Part shown: one piece after another, positions 53,558 to 62,433 of the stretch
Numbering within the stretch: position 1 is the first letter of the stretch
Layout: each line of letters starts with the position of its first letter
From: Candidatus Gastranaerophilales bacterium
Lineage (GTDB): Bacteria; Cyanobacteriota; Vampirovibrionia; Gastranaerophilales; Gastranaerophilaceae
NCBI GenBank assembly: GCA_944324345.1
Contig: CALUVT010000003.1
Coordinates: forward strand, 186,001 to 250,000
Direction: 5' to 3'
DNA length: 64,000 bases
The notes under the pieces: generated by a model
Database searches by the model: none
What the model was told of the DNA's origin: nothing
What the model saw: only the letters and a program-made list of their open reading frames with translations
Program-made: the position numbers and the translations under genes

Positions 53558-54415
53558 TTATTCCTTATCTTTTAATATCGTTATTATCCCATTTACTTCT
53601 ATTTCATCGCCTGAAACTTCGACATTCTGGATATTAAACCTCGCATTTTTATTTTCCAGTATTTTTGCAGAAAAATCAAGAGGGTTTATGTAATTCAATA
53701 TTTTGGAAAACTTATTTACATCGAGTGATAAATTATTATTAACAATACTTGTATTTGCCAAAATTATTTCTCCGTTATGTACGCATAAATCGGCACTAAG
53801 AACTATTTCCTGTGTCTTTCTTACAAAAGGTAACGAATATTTCATTACATAAAACATTTTTCCTTTTTTAAGTTTTACAGAGGTAGAGACAATTTGAAAT
53901 AAGTTTAAGCTTCCGCCAATCGTATTTATATCAGATACAAGACGTTTATAGTCAGCTGAATTCATAGTATTGTTTAAATCTTCTTCACTTACTACAATCT
54001 CAGCCGAAACAGGAATATCTTCCTTCACTATGATTTCATCTTCTTTATCTTGGACTACATAATTAAAATCACATAGGGTTTGTGTCTTGAAATATGAAAT
54101 ATAAATTCCATCTGCTACAATATTTTTCCCTATAATTTTCAAAGACTTAAACCGTCCTGCTTTCAAATCCCTTGTACTGAATGATTTTAAGTCAACACTG
54201 ATTTTACCTTCGGTTATATCTTTTTTTATTGTTTTTTTTATCAAGCTTTCTCCAATTTTTTCGGCAATAAAGTTTTGGCCCGTTACATTGCTAAAAAATC
54301 TTGAAAAACCTGATGTCAAATCGTAAGGTGCAACACAACTTTGACTATCACATGATGCGTAGCCACCTTGAGGGAAAAACATTGTCAATAGTAAAACTAA
54401 TATAATCTTTTTCAT
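53558..54415 (-). CDS. Exported DUF2993-like (LmeA family) protein
   Basis: A 285-residue protein with a signal peptide (KKIILVLLLTMFFPQGGYAS). After it come an N-terminal amphipathic part (FIAEKIGESLIKKTIKKDI) and repeated beta strands (DLKAGRFKSLKIIGKNIVAD, GEIILANTSIVNNNLSLDV, EVSGDEIEVNGIITIL). This is the pattern of DUF2993, a lipid-binding beta-sheet family present in Cyanobacteria and Actinobacteria; the assignment rests on pattern only. It starts at the truB stop and probably shares its transcript. Confidence 0.65.
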   Translation of the reverse strand: MKKIILVLLLTMFFPQGGYASCDSQSCVAPYDLTSGFSRFFSNVTGQNFIAEKIGESLIKKTIKKDITEGKISVDLKSFSTRDLKAGRFKSLKIIGKNIVADGIYISYFKTQTLCDFNYVVQDKEDEIIVKEDIPVSAEIVVSEEDLNNTMNSADYKRLVSDINTIGGSLNLFQIVSTSVKLKKGKMFYVMKYSLPFVRKTQEIVLSADLCVHNGEIILANTSIVNNNLSLDVNKFSKILNYINPLDFSAKILENKNARFNIQNVEVSGDEIEVNGIITILKDKE

Positions 54416-55266
54416 TATATGAACACTTTCTTTAATCTTATTTTATCATTTTCTGCTTCGCCTACAGCACAAATTTCTTCATTATTATAAATCAAAATAA
54501 TTATACTTCCAGCCTTAAATTCTTTATTTTCTAAAACGGAACCATGTCTAACTTTTTCGAGTTCTGCATCACTTACAAAATACTTAGGATAATCAAGCAT
54601 CTCTACAGGATTTATCAAATTCTTTTTAACATCAATATCATCTTTGAGCTCTATTGAATCTTCTATATGAAAGCTTCCTGCCAAAGTTCGTACAAGCTTT
54701 ATCAAATGAGCTCCACATCCGAGGCTTTGTCCTAAATCATTCGCAATTGATCTTATATAAGTTCCCTTTGAGCATTTAATCAAGACTTCTGCCTGCTGTA
54801 AATCATAATTAAGACTTTTTAGTTGAATATCATATACAGTAACTTTTCTGGGATTTATATCTACGCTTTGTCCTTCTCTTGCATATTCATATAGTTTTTT
54901 ACCCTTTACTTTTATAGCAGAATATATAGGAGGCATCTGTAAAATTTCGCCTCTAAAATTGTCCAATATATTTTCAACCTCTCCTTGAGTAATTTTTTTA
55001 TCGGAGGTATAAGTTATATCCCCTTCTATATCGTACGTGGTTGTAGAAACTCCAAATTGAACCGTTGCCAAATATTCTTTATCATCACTCAAATACTCAA
55101 TTAGCCTTGTAGCTTTTCCTATACAAACAGGCAGGACTCCTTCTGCAAAAGGGTCCAAAGTTCCGGTATGGCCAATTTGTTTTATTTTCGTAACTCGCCT
55201 AAGTCGTGCAACAACATCATGGGATGTCATTCCTTTGGGTTTATAAATATTCAGAAAACCCATCAT
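54415..55266 (-). CDS. truB: tRNA pseudouridine-55 synthase
   Basis: TruB makes pseudouridine 55 in the T loop of tRNAs. The 283 residues include GFLNIYKPKGMTSHDVVARL, the catalytic GHTGTLDPFAEGVLPVCIG (Asp nucleophile), YEYAREGQ and CSKGTYIRSIANDLG. It follows rbfA by 5 nt, the usual order. A C-terminal PUA-like part is present (FKAGSIIILIYNNEEICAVG). Confidence 0.96.
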   Translation of the reverse strand: MMGFLNIYKPKGMTSHDVVARLRRVTKIKQIGHTGTLDPFAEGVLPVCIGKATRLIEYLSDDKEYLATVQFGVSTTTYDIEGDITYTSDKKITQGEVENILDNFRGEILQMPPIYSAIKVKGKKLYEYAREGQSVDINPRKVTVYDIQLKSLNYDLQQAEVLIKCSKGTYIRSIANDLGQSLGCGAHLIKLVRTLAGSFHIEDSIELKDDIDVKKNLINPVEMLDYPKYFVSDAELEKVRHGSVLENKEFKAGSIIILIYNNEEICAVGEAENDKIRLKKVFI

Positions 55267-55271
55267 AAGGA

Positions 55272-55616
55272 TTAAAGCTCCCCGCGAGAAATCTTATCTA
55301 TTATTTCACTGACTTTTGAACCCTTTTCAAGTGAATCTGTATAGACAAATTTCAATTCAGGGGTCAATCTCAATCTTATACGTTTTCCAACTTCATAACG
55401 GATTTTTGGGGTACTTTTTTCAATAATTTCTTTAGTTTTTTCAATTTGTTCATCAGAACCCAGAACACTATATACAACTTTCGCAAAAGAATTATCATGT
55501 GAAACTTCTACATCCAATATAGAAACAACACCTGCAAGATTTCTAATTTCTTTTCTCAAGATATCAGATATATCTCTCATTAATTCTTTTCTTACACGTT
55601 CATTCCTTAAAGTCAT
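55272..55616 (-). CDS. rbfA: Ribosome-binding factor A
   Basis: RbfA matures the 30S subunit. The 114 residues start MTLRNERVRKELMRDISDIL at 55616 with AAGGAGAAA upstream. VVSILDVEVSHDNSFAKVYS-like strands and RLRLTPELKFVYTDSLEKGS follow. The open frame extends upstream through the C10 tract (reading HFGGGATLS on this strand), but that part has no ribosome site and is not RbfA. In most bacteria rbfA directly follows infB; here a pilin gene on the other strand lies between them. Confidence 0.95.
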   Translation of the reverse strand: MTLRNERVRKELMRDISDILRKEIRNLAGVVSILDVEVSHDNSFAKVVYSVLGSDEQIEKTKEIIEKSTPKIRYEVGKRIRLRLTPELKFVYTDSLEKGSKVSEIIDKISRGEL

Positions 55617-55686
55617 AATTTTCTCCTTAGTAAAAAAATTATAACATGAAATATTAAAAATTAAATAGAACAAATTTGCAAAATAA

Positions 55687-55715
55687 TTGACAAATAGAGA
55701 AGAAATGTAAATAAT
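55687..55715 (+). promoter_or_regulatory. Promoter of leader ORF/pilin locus 3
   Basis: Consensus TTGACA (55687-55692) and AATAAT (55710-55715) with 17-bp spacing, 20 nt before the AAGGAG of the leader ORF. This is one of the best-matching promoters in the window. Confidence 0.65.
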
Positions 55716-55749
55716 AAAGAAGTTGGTAAATAAGAAGGAGTTTTGTATT

Positions 55750-55815
55750 ATGAAAGAAAGTAAAAAGCTAAGAGTTGCCCCCCCCCCGAAATGGTTGACT
55801 GGCAAGATTTTTTAA
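55750..55815 (+). CDS. Leader ORF with C10 tract (locus 3)
   Basis: A 21-codon ORF starting MKESKKLRVAPPPKW, nine nt after AAGGAG (55735-55740). The Ala-Pro-Pro-Pro codons lie in a run of exactly ten C (55778-55787). It stops at TAA 55813-55815, 44 nt before the pilin ATG. The pilin ATG is out of frame by one base: with 11 C the frame would continue through EMVDWQDFLRHLIDGC to the pilin start at 55860. The tract and its flanks are the inverse, relative to the gene, of those at loci 1 and 2. Confidence 0.6.
   Translation: MKESKKLRVAPPPKWLTGKIF
55778..55787 (+). repeat. C10 homopolymer, slippage-prone tract (locus 3)
   Basis: Ten C flanked by AAGCT..GAGTTG and GAA, the same flanks as on the + strand at 8129-8138 and 61193-61202. 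Here the downstream pilin gene is on the + strand, while at the other two loci it is on the - strand. Confidence 0.9.
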
Positions 55816-55859
55816 GACATCTCATTGACGGATGCTTTAAAATATGCAATAATTGTGAT

Positions 55860-56489
55860 ATGAAACATCATTTTAAAGTTCACAAATTTGGATTTACTCT
55901 TGCCGAAGTTTTAATCACACTTGGAATTATTGGTGTGGTTGCAGCACTAACGATACCGACAATTGTGACAAAATACAGAAGACAGGCAACCGAAACAAGA
56001 CTTAAAAAATTCTATTCTGTTGTAAATCAAGCTATTCAAATGTCAATTGCAGAAAAAGGTTCAATAACTCTTGAAGACCAGAACAACCAAAACGCAACAA
56101 ATTCAGAATACATTACAAATTGGTATCAACAAAATATAACAAAATATATTAAGACACTAAAGGATGAAGCTTTTAATGATACATACTATAAAGTGTCTTT
56201 TGTCGATGGCAGCGGTTTTAGTTCTTATATGAACGGTACAAACAAAATATATATTTTTTACTGTCTAAATTTTGATAACTGCAATGGTGGCAGTTTTGAC
56301 GGGAAAAATACATTTTTATTTACTTACGACAAAACAAACCAACAAATTGTTCCGGAATTTAGTCACCAAGACATCAATTCTCTAAAACAAAACTGCTACA
56401 ACACAAACAAACAATTGAGATATGGATGTGCCGCTCTCATAATGAAAAATAATTGGAAAATTCCGGATGATTACCCCTGGATAAGATAG
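55860..56489 (+). CDS. Type IV pilin-like protein (locus 3, inserted between infB and rbfA)
   Basis: A 209-residue prepilin: leader MKHHFKVHKF, cleavage site G/FTLAEV, helix LITLGIIGVVAALTIPTI. The exported domain has four or more cysteines and ends KIPDDYPWIR; it lacks the GPN..GxDxF loop found in the other four pilin-like proteins. The ATG at 55860 lacks a ribosome site, but AATAAT preceded by TGC ends 6 nt before it, so a leaderless message is possible besides one from the leader ORF upstream. The sequence around the start (GTGATATGAAACAT) is identical at 61.1 kb. It points against infB and rbfA, splitting that operon. Confidence 0.83.
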   Translation: MKHHFKVHKFGFTLAEVLITLGIIGVVAALTIPTIVTKYRRQATETRLKKFYSVVNQAIQMSIAEKGSITLEDQNNQNATNSEYITNWYQQNITKYIKTLKDEAFNDTYYKVSFVDGSGFSSYMNGTNKIYIFYCLNFDNCNGGSFDGKNTFLFTYDKTNQQIVPEFSHQDINSLKQNCYNTNKQLRYGCAALIMKNNWKIPDDYPWIR

Positions 56490-56504
56490 TTACATAGACA
56501 TCTT

Positions 56505-59009
56505 TTACAGACTATGTCGTTCAACTTCTTCTTTAGTTGAAACTTCAATAATATCACCGACTTCAATATCGTTCCATTTGCTGAATGAAATACCGCATTC
56601 AAAACCTTGTGCAACTTCTTTTACATCATCTTTGAAACGTTTCAACTGGTCAATTGCTCCTCGGAATATTTCTTTGCCATCACGATAAAGAACTGCGTCT
56701 TTACTTCTTACAATCTTTCCTTCAGTTACATAACAACCGGCAATTCTTGTCGTCTTACCAATTGTAAATACCTGACGAACTTCAGCTTTCCCAAGTTCTA
56801 CTTCCTTAATTTCAGGCTCAAGTAACGATAACATTGTCTTTTCTATATCTTCCAAAATTTGATAAATAATATCATATTTCTTAATTGTTACACCTTCTTT
56901 TTCTGCGGCAACAAGAGCATTTGCATCCTCTTTTACTGTAAAGCCTAAGATCAATGCATTTGATGCAGACGCAAGCATTACATCAGCTTCTGAAATATCG
57001 CCTACTCCCACGTGTATAATTTTTGTCTTTATTTCTTTTGAATCAAGCTGAGCAATAGCTTGAGAAACAGCTTCAGCAGCACCATTGGTGTTTGCCTTAA
57101 TTATCAAATTCAATTGAGGAATATCATCTTCTCCTGCAACTGCCTCACGTCTTACATGGGCAGGAAGCATAGCATCCAAACGCTTATTACGTTCTTTTTC
57201 TTTACGTTCTTCCACTATAGACTTCATTGCCTTTTCGTTTTGAACAACCTCAAAATAATCTCCAGCTTGTGGAACTTCTGTTAATCCCAAAACTTCCACA
57301 GGAGTTGAAGGTTCTGCTTTTTGAATTCTCTCACCTGCATCAGACAATAATGCCCTTACACGGCCGCAAGCTGTACCTACTACAATACAATTTCCAACAC
57401 GCAATGTACCGTTTTGGACAAGCAATGTTGCAACAGGACCTTTACCTTTATCAAGATTTGCTTCAATAACAACACCAGAAGCTTCTGCTTTAGGATTGGC
57501 TTTGAGGTCTTGTAAATCAGCTACAAGCAAAATATATTCAAGCAATTCATCTATACCTGTTCCTTGTAAAGCAGAAACTTTTACAGTAATTGTATCTCCG
57601 CCCCACTCTTCAGGAACAAGTCCATGTTCTGTTAATTGCTGCAAAATTTTATCAGGATTTGCTCCGGGTTTGTCAATTTTGTTCACTGCGACAATAATCG
57701 GAACTTCTGCCGCTTTTGCGTGGTTTATTGCTTCTATTGTTTGAGGCATAATTCCATCATCAGCGGCTACTACAAGAATTGCAATATCTGTTGCCTTTGC
57801 ACCACGAGCCCTCATCTCTGTAAAGGCTTCGTGCCCCGGAGTATCTACGAAAACAATCTTTTTTTCTTTATTATTGTCAAGATAAACCGTATATGCACCT
57901 ATTGATTGAGTAATACCACCAACTTCAGTTGCAACAATTTTATGTTTTGATGCTCTTATGCTGTCTAAAAGAGTAGTTTTACCATGGTCAACGTGTCCCA
58001 TTATACTAACAACAGGAGCTCTGCGTTTAAGCAATTTTTTATCAACCTCGTTGAGCTTTTTAACTTTTTCTTCTTTTTCCAGCTCCTCTTCCATATATGC
58101 GTCTAAATCTTCGTCCAAAACTTCCAAATTATACTCAGCACAGACCTTTTTAATTACATCCACATCAATAAGCTGGTTTACTGTAGCCATAATACCCTGG
58201 AACATCAAGAATTTGACAATTTCTGCAGGTGTCTTCTGAATTTTTTCAGCAAGTTCACTAATCGTCATTGCTCTGTTAACAACAATCTGCTTAACTTCTT
58301 TTACTTCTTCTTCCTTGTGAACTTTTTTCTTATGCTTTTGGGCTGCGGCTTTTTCTAGAGAAATTATTTCCTGTTCTTCTTTTTTAGAATTAAAATCCTT
58401 ACCCTTTTTCTTGTTATCTACACCTCTTCTTCTGTTTTGGCCTTTATTTTCATATATATCTTGAGATATTATTGTTCTCTGGATAGGTTTTCTTTCTCCG
58501 GAAGGCTTTTCAAACGGTTTTTTAACAGATGATGCACCCTCTTTTCTAGGAGGAAACTTACCCTTTTCTCCTTTAAAAGGTCTTTCCGGTTTCGAAGAAG
58601 GTTTTCCCACTGCTTCAGATTTGTCTGCCAAAGGCCTTTGAGGAGCTCTTCGAACTATTTCCAAACGGCTCTGAGGTTTTGGTTTTACAACCTCAACTCT
58701 TGGAACAACCGTTTTAGGTAAAGGTTTCTTTTCTTCCTTTTGTTCCTTTTCTTCTTTTACTTCTTCTTTTACATCGGCTTCCGAATCTGCTGTTTTTGCC
58801 TTTTTGACTACAAAAGCTTTAGGCTTTTTTGCTTCCTTTACACCGCCTGATGCAATAAATTCTTTCAACCTTTTCACCTGGTCAAGAGTAACGGTACTTG
58901 AATGAGTTTTGCCTGTTACAGAAATCTGTGCAAATTTTTCTATAACTTCCTTACTCGTCAATCCGAGTTCTTTTGCTAATTCATTTATTCTTATTGTTTC
59001 AAAACTCAT
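56505..59009 (-). CDS. infB: Translation initiation factor IF-2
   Basis: IF-2 places fMet-tRNA on the 30S subunit. The 834 residues have an N-terminal IF2N domain ([20 protein letters not shown]), a long Lys/Pro/Glu-rich linker (about 60-240), a second IF2N ([20 protein letters not shown]), and the GTPase core: [54 protein letters not shown]. Domains II-IV follow. It overlaps ylxR at its start. The usual next gene, rbfA, is separated by a convergently oriented pilin gene. Confidence 0.98.
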   Translation of the reverse strand: MSFETIRINELAKELGLTSKEVIEKFAQISVTGKTHSSTVTLDQVKRLKEFIASGGVKEAKKPKAFVVKKAKTADSEADVKEEVKEEKEQKEEKKPLPKTVVPRVEVVKPKPQSRLEIVRRAPQRPLADKSEAVGKPSSKPERPFKGEKGKFPPRKEGASSVKKPFEKPSGERKPIQRTIISQDIYENKGQNRRRGVDNKKKGKDFNSKKEEQEIISLEKAAAQKHKKKVHKEEEVKEVKQIVVNRAMTISELAEKIQKTPAEIVKFLMFQGIMATVNQLIDVDVIKKVCAEYNLEVLDEDLDAYMEEELEKEEKVKKLNEVDKKLLKRRAPVVSIMGHVDHGKTTLLDSIRASKHKIVATEVGGITQSIGAYTVYLDNNKEKKIVFVDTPGHEAFTEMRARGAKATDIAILVVAADDGIMPQTIEAINHAKAAEVPIIVAVNKIDKPGANPDKILQQLTEHGLVPEEWGGDTITVKVSALQGTGIDELLEYILLVADLQDLKANPKAEASGVVIEANLDKGKGPVATLLVQNGTLRVGNCIVVGTACGRVRALLSDAGERIQKAEPSTPVEVLGLTEVPQAGDYFEVVQNEKAMKSIVEERKEKERNKRLDAMLPAHVRREAVAGEDDIPQLNLIIKANTNGAAEAVSQAIAQLDSKEIKTKIIHVGVGDISEADVMLASASNALILGFTVKEDANALVAAEKEGVTIKKYDIIYQILEDIEKTMLSLLEPEIKEVELGKAEVRQVFTIGKTTRIAGCYVTEGKIVRSKDAVLYRDGKEIFRGAIDQLKRFKDDVKEVAQGFECGISFSKWNDIEVGDIIEVSTKEEVERHSL

Positions 59010-59244
59010 CTATTAATTTTCCTTTCAAATCTTCCGGTAAAGAAGTTTTTAACGCTTTTGCAATTTTATTTTTTTTAAAAGCAGCTTCTATACAAGAATT
59101 ATTATAACAAAGATAAGCGGATCTGCCAAATATTTTATTACCACCGTTTATTATTATGTCGCCGCTTACGTTTTCTTTGGTTATTTTTATTAATTTGTCT
59201 TTATCTTTAAATTGTCCGCAACCGACACATTTTCTATCCGACAC
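58999..59244 (-). CDS. ylxR: YlxR-family RNA-binding protein (DUF448)
   Basis: An 81-residue protein with the YlxR signature RKCVGCGQFKDKDKLIKITK and NKIFGRSAYLCYNNSCIEAA. Members bind RNA and have been linked to RNase P regulation. It lies directly between prfA and infB, with overlapping codons at both ends; nusA, its usual upstream neighbour, has been replaced here by prfA. Confidence 0.93.
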   Translation of the reverse strand: MSDRKCVGCGQFKDKDKLIKITKENVSGDIIINGGNKIFGRSAYLCYNNSCIEAAFKKNKIAKALKTSLPEDLKGKLIDEF

Positions 59245-60326
59245 TAACTTACCTCTGCTAATTTTTCTAATTTTAGCTTTTGGTCGTGTTCCATAAGCAA
59301 ATTTATCAACTCATCCAAATCTCCGTCAATTACAGTATTAACATTGAGATTGTGATTGATACGGTGATCAGTTAAACGTCCTTGAGGGAAGTTGTATGTT
59401 CTTATTCTTTCACTTCTGTCCCCTGTTCCTACTTGGGACCTGCGAAGATCTGTAATCTCCTGCATCTGCTTTTGAACTTCCATATCGTAAAGTTTTGCCT
59501 TCAATATTTGTAGGGCACGCTCTTTATTCTGCAACTGGGAACGCTCTTCTGTACAAAATATCATTATACCGGTTGGTTTGTGAAAAACTCGTGCAGCGGT
59601 TTCAACCTTATTAACGTTTTGTCCGCCGGCACCACCTGAACGGGCTGTTGTTATTTCGACATCATTCATATTGAGTTCAACTTCAACATCATCAACTTCA
59701 GGCATTACGGCAACTGTTGCTGTAGATGTATGAACACGTCCTTGAGATTCGGTAGCCGGAACTCTTTGAACTCGATGAACACCAGATTCATACTTCAATT
59801 GAGAATAAACGGCATCACCCTTAATTGATATAATTATTTCAGAAACACCGCCTGCCTCACATTCAGTCTTACTCAGCACTTGAGTTTGCCAACCTTTTTT
59901 GTCGGCATAACGCATATACATCCTTGCTAAATCGCCGGCAAAAATATTCGCTTCATCGCCACCTGCTCCGCCTCTGATTTCTAACATGATGTCTTTGTCA
60001 TCCATAGGATCTCGCGGAAGAAGAAGGACCTTCATTTTTTCCTCGTACACAGGGAGTTTAGCTTCATTGTTTTCAATTTCAGCCTTCAAGAAACTCTTCA
60101 TTTCTTCATCTTTTTCTTCGTGCAACATCTGTTTGGCTTCATCTATGGCATCTACTGCTTTTTTCCACTCATAGTATAGATTTACAGTTTCCTCCATAGA
60201 TTTTCTCTGTTTTGAAAGATCACGAAATTTTTTATAATCGTGAATTACCTCAGGGTCGGACAGAGTAGCACCTAATTCATTATATTTCTTCTCTATTTGA
60301 AGAATTTTATCTAACATATCTTTCAT
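59244..60326 (-). CDS. prfA: Peptide chain release factor 1
   Basis: A class I release factor, 360 residues as in RF1. The catalytic GGQ loop is in [16 protein letters not shown]. Other conserved parts are [40 protein letters not shown] and [21 protein letters not shown]1 reads UAA and UAG; the RF2 frameshift signal is absent, which supports RF1. Its usual partner prmC is not adjacent. It is the first gene of a leftward prfA-ylxR-infB unit. Confidence 0.96.
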   Translation of the reverse strand: MKDMLDKILQIEKKYNELGATLSDPEVIHDYKKFRDLSKQRKSMEETVNLYYEWKKAVDAIDEAKQMLHEEKDEEMKSFLKAEIENNEAKLPVYEEKMKVLLLPRDPMDDKDIMLEIRGGAGGDEANIFAGDLARMYMRYADKKGWQTQVLSKTECEAGGVSEIIISIKGDAVYSQLKYESGVHRVQRVPATESQGRVHTSTATVAVMPEVDDVEVELNMNDVEITTARSGGAGGQNVNKVETAARVFHKPTGIMIFCTEERSQLQNKERALQILKAKLYDMEVQKQMQEITDLRRSQVGTGDRSERIRTYNFPQGRLTDHRINHNLNVNTVIDGDLDELINLLMEHDQKLKLEKLAEVS

Positions 60327-60408
60327 AACTTAAGTATATCAAGAAAATATTTTTTTTCAAACAGATAGAAATGAATTTCAAAATAGAGCAATTCAGACTA
60401 AATAAATT

Positions 60409-61128
60409 TTATGGTAGACACTCCCAGTATGTTTTTGAAGGGTCGTCGGGGCATTTATTTTCAAGAGCAAAAGCTGTGCAACCGTAACCGTTCTTTGCAT
60501 CTGTTGAATCTTTTGAACAGTATCTTGACTGAGTTCCAAAATTCCAATAGGAATGAACCTTATTAATTCCTAAAGGAAAAATTTGTTTCTTTGTAGTGTC
60601 AACTCCAAAGTAAAAAATATCATGGCCTAATGCGTTTGGCTTTTTATAAGGGCCATTTACATCTACATTTACCCACATTGCTCCACAATTATACATACCT
60701 CCGACAGAAGTTCCATCAACTGCCATCAAATGAGGTTTTTGAGCACAACCGACATCAGCATCCTGTTTCTTGTTGTATGATTTTATATTCCCAACGCCAC
60801 GGGAACTGTATATCTGATCCATTGCAAAAACATTATTCTTAGTCATATTTTTGACTATATTATATTTTTCCCATAATTTAGAGTAAAATTCCGAGTCATC
60901 ACCAACAACGCCACCTCCCGTAATATCAGTAATCAATTCGGGTTCTGCGTAAATTAATGCCTGCATCAAATTCGAGTAAGATTTCTTGAATGCTGTTTCT
61001 AAAGCTTTGTGCTGATATTTGGTGATTATAGTAGGGAGTGTCAAGGCAGCTACAACACCTATAATCCCAAGTGTTATTAATACTTCTGCTAACGTAAATC
61101 CTTGCTTTTTATAATAGTAATGTTTCAT
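60409..61128 (-). CDS. Type IV pilin-like protein (locus 2, downstream of G10 leader ORF)
   Basis: A 239-residue prepilin starting MKHYYYKKQ before G/FTLAEV, with helix LITLGIIGVVAALTLPTI. The exported domain carries DVNGPYKKPNALGHDIFYFG and ends DDPSKTYWECLP, which is close to the ending of the pilin at 51.6 kb. Its ATG has no ribosome site; TGCTATAAT (extended -10) ends 6 nt before it, suggesting a leaderless transcript. About 50 nt further upstream ends the G10 leader ORF. In the pilin frame the sequence is open upstream to an ATG at 61221 through the tract, and one added G would connect it to the leader start at 61232. Confidence 0.85.
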   Translation of the reverse strand: MKHYYYKKQGFTLAEVLITLGIIGVVAALTLPTIITKYQHKALETAFKKSYSNLMQALIYAEPELITDITGGGVVGDDSEFYSKLWEKYNIVKNMTKNNVFAMDQIYSSRGVGNIKSYNKKQDADVGCAQKPHLMAVDGTSVGGMYNCGAMWVNVDVNGPYKKPNALGHDIFYFGVDTTKKQIFPLGINKVHSYWNFGTQSRYCSKDSTDAKNGYGCTAFALENKCPDDPSKTYWECLP

Positions 61129-61134
61129 ATCACT

Positions 61135-61143
61135 ATTATAGCA
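61135..61143 (-). promoter_or_regulatory. Extended -10 promoter giving a leaderless pilin mRNA (locus 2)
   Basis: On the reverse strand TGC followed by a perfect TATAAT (61135-61140), with exactly 6 nt before the pilin ATG at 61128. The homologous position at locus 3 reads TGC followed by AATAAT. Confidence 0.55.
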
Positions 61144-61178
61144 TTTGTTTACTTTTTTACAAGCCTTAAATTGGTTGG

Positions 61179-61232
61179 TTAAGCTCTGAGTGCCCCCCCC
61201 CCGAAGGTATTTTTTACACATAAATCTTTCAT
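61179..61232 (-). CDS. Leader ORF with G10 tract (locus 2)
   Basis: A 17-codon ORF, MKDLCVKNTFGGGALRA, starts at 61232, eight nt after AAGGAG. Its Gly codons lie in a run of exactly ten G (C at 61193-61202 on the + strand), and it stops at TAA 61179-61181. With 11 G the frame would continue as GGGGTQSLTNQFKACKK through to the pilin start at 61128. The 48 nt after the tract match locus 1 at about four of five positions. Confidence 0.6.
   Translation of the reverse strand: MKDLCVKNTFGGGALRA
61193..61202 (-). repeat. G10 homopolymer, slippage-prone tract (locus 2)
   Basis: Ten C on the + strand with the same flanks (AAGCT..GAGTG and GAA) as at 8129-8138; the reverse-strand sequence between the tract and the leader stop, CACTC.GAGCTTAACC, is identical to locus 1 except for one base. 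Confidence 0.9.
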
Positions 61233-61362
61233 CTTCGCTTCTCCTTCTTCTTTAGTCCAATTTATAGTATATATTAATCTGATATAATATTCAAGTAATG
61301 TAAAAATATTGTATTCAATTAGTAATTTATATTATAATTTCGATTATAGGAGAGAAATAAAG

Positions 61363-62433
61363 ATGATAGAATATTTTTTAGGTTCATATATAGTTACAAT
61401 AGCAGGCCTTATAGGAGCATACTTTTGGGGAGAACATGTTCATAACGGAACAGGTTGGACTTGCGTATTTATCGCAATGGTTTTAGGAATATTAGAAGTA
61501 AGTTTATCCTTTGACAACGCTGTTGTAAACGCAATGAAACTTGAAAAAATGAGTCACAAATGGAGAATGAGATTCTTAACTTGGGGAATATTAATTGCCG
61601 TATTTGGGATGAGATTTTTATTCCCAATATTGGTTGTTTCAATATTTGCAAAATTAAGTATGCTCGACGTTGCAAATATTGCACTTACTAATGCTGACAA
61701 GTATGCTTATTATCTTCACCAAACTCACGCTCCTATCGTAACATTTGGCGGAATGTTTTTAATTATGTTGTTTCTTAACTACTTTTTCAATCACGAAAAA
61801 GAGGTGCATTGGATAAAACCTATAGAATATTGGTTGGCACATTTTGACCATATTAAGGGAATTGAAGTTATTATTTCACTTTTTATGCTTCTTGCAACAC
61901 AAAACTTTGTCCCAATGGAACAGAAATTGCATGTTATGATTGCAGGGATTTCAGGAATTATTACTTATCTTATGATTGACGGGTTTACGCATTATCTTGA
62001 GAAACATGAAGAAATGCGACTTGCTAAATGCCCTGCACAAGCAGTTGGATGCACAGGGCTAATAAGCTTTATATATCTTGAGTTGATAGATGCTTCATTC
62101 TCACTTGATGGAGTTTTGGGGGCTTTTGCTCTTAGTAAAGATATTATAATAATTTCAATCGGGCTTGCAATAGGAGCTATGTTCGTCAGGTCGCTAACAA
62201 TCATGCTTGTTGAGAAAAAAACTCTTAAACAGTTCTTGTATTTGGAACACGGGGCTCATTGGGCAATTGGAGCTTTGGCTTGTTTGATGCTTATATCTAC
62301 AGTGAAAGAAATTCCTGAGGTTGTAACGGGAGGAATCGGACTTGGTTTCATCGTTCTTGCCTTTATATCTTCAATAGTCCACAACAAAAAGATGGAAAGA
62401 CTTCTTGCACAAGAGGATTCGAAAAATGCTTAA
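61363..62433 (+). CDS. DUF475/TerC-like integral membrane protein
   Basis: The ATG at 61363 follows AGGAGAG and gives 356 residues with about nine membrane helices. Features of DUF475, a branch of the TerC/LysE-related membrane proteins, are EVSLSFDNAVVNAMKLEKMS near the N-terminus and its repeat LIDASFSLDGVLGAFALSKD in the second half; the paired Asp residues in these helices are characteristic and may bind metal. TerC-type proteins take part in metal (for example Mn) export and envelope functions in other bacteria; the role here is not shown. The end overlaps the next gene by 8 nt. Confidence 0.9.
   Translation: MIEYFLGSYIVTIAGLIGAYFWGEHVHNGTGWTCVFIAMVLGILEVSLSFDNAVVNAMKLEKMSHKWRMRFLTWGILIAVFGMRFLFPILVVSIFAKLSMLDVANIALTNADKYAYYLHQTHAPIVTFGGMFLIMLFLNYFFNHEKEVHWIKPIEYWLAHFDHIKGIEVIISLFMLLATQNFVPMEQKLHVMIAGISGIITYLMIDGFTHYLEKHEEMRLAKCPAQAVGCTGLISFIYLELIDASFSLDGVLGAFALSKDIIIISIGLAIGAMFVRSLTIMLVEKKTLKQFLYLEHGAHWAIGALACLMLISTVKEIPEVVTGGIGLGFIVLAFISSIVHNKKMERLLAQEDSKNA

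Noticed and set aside
55617-55805. N-terminal extension of RbfA through the C10 tract
   Set aside because: RbfA has a proper start and ribosome site at 55616; the upstream part begins with TTG, has no ribosome site and a non-RbfA composition. It is kept only as a remark on the tract.
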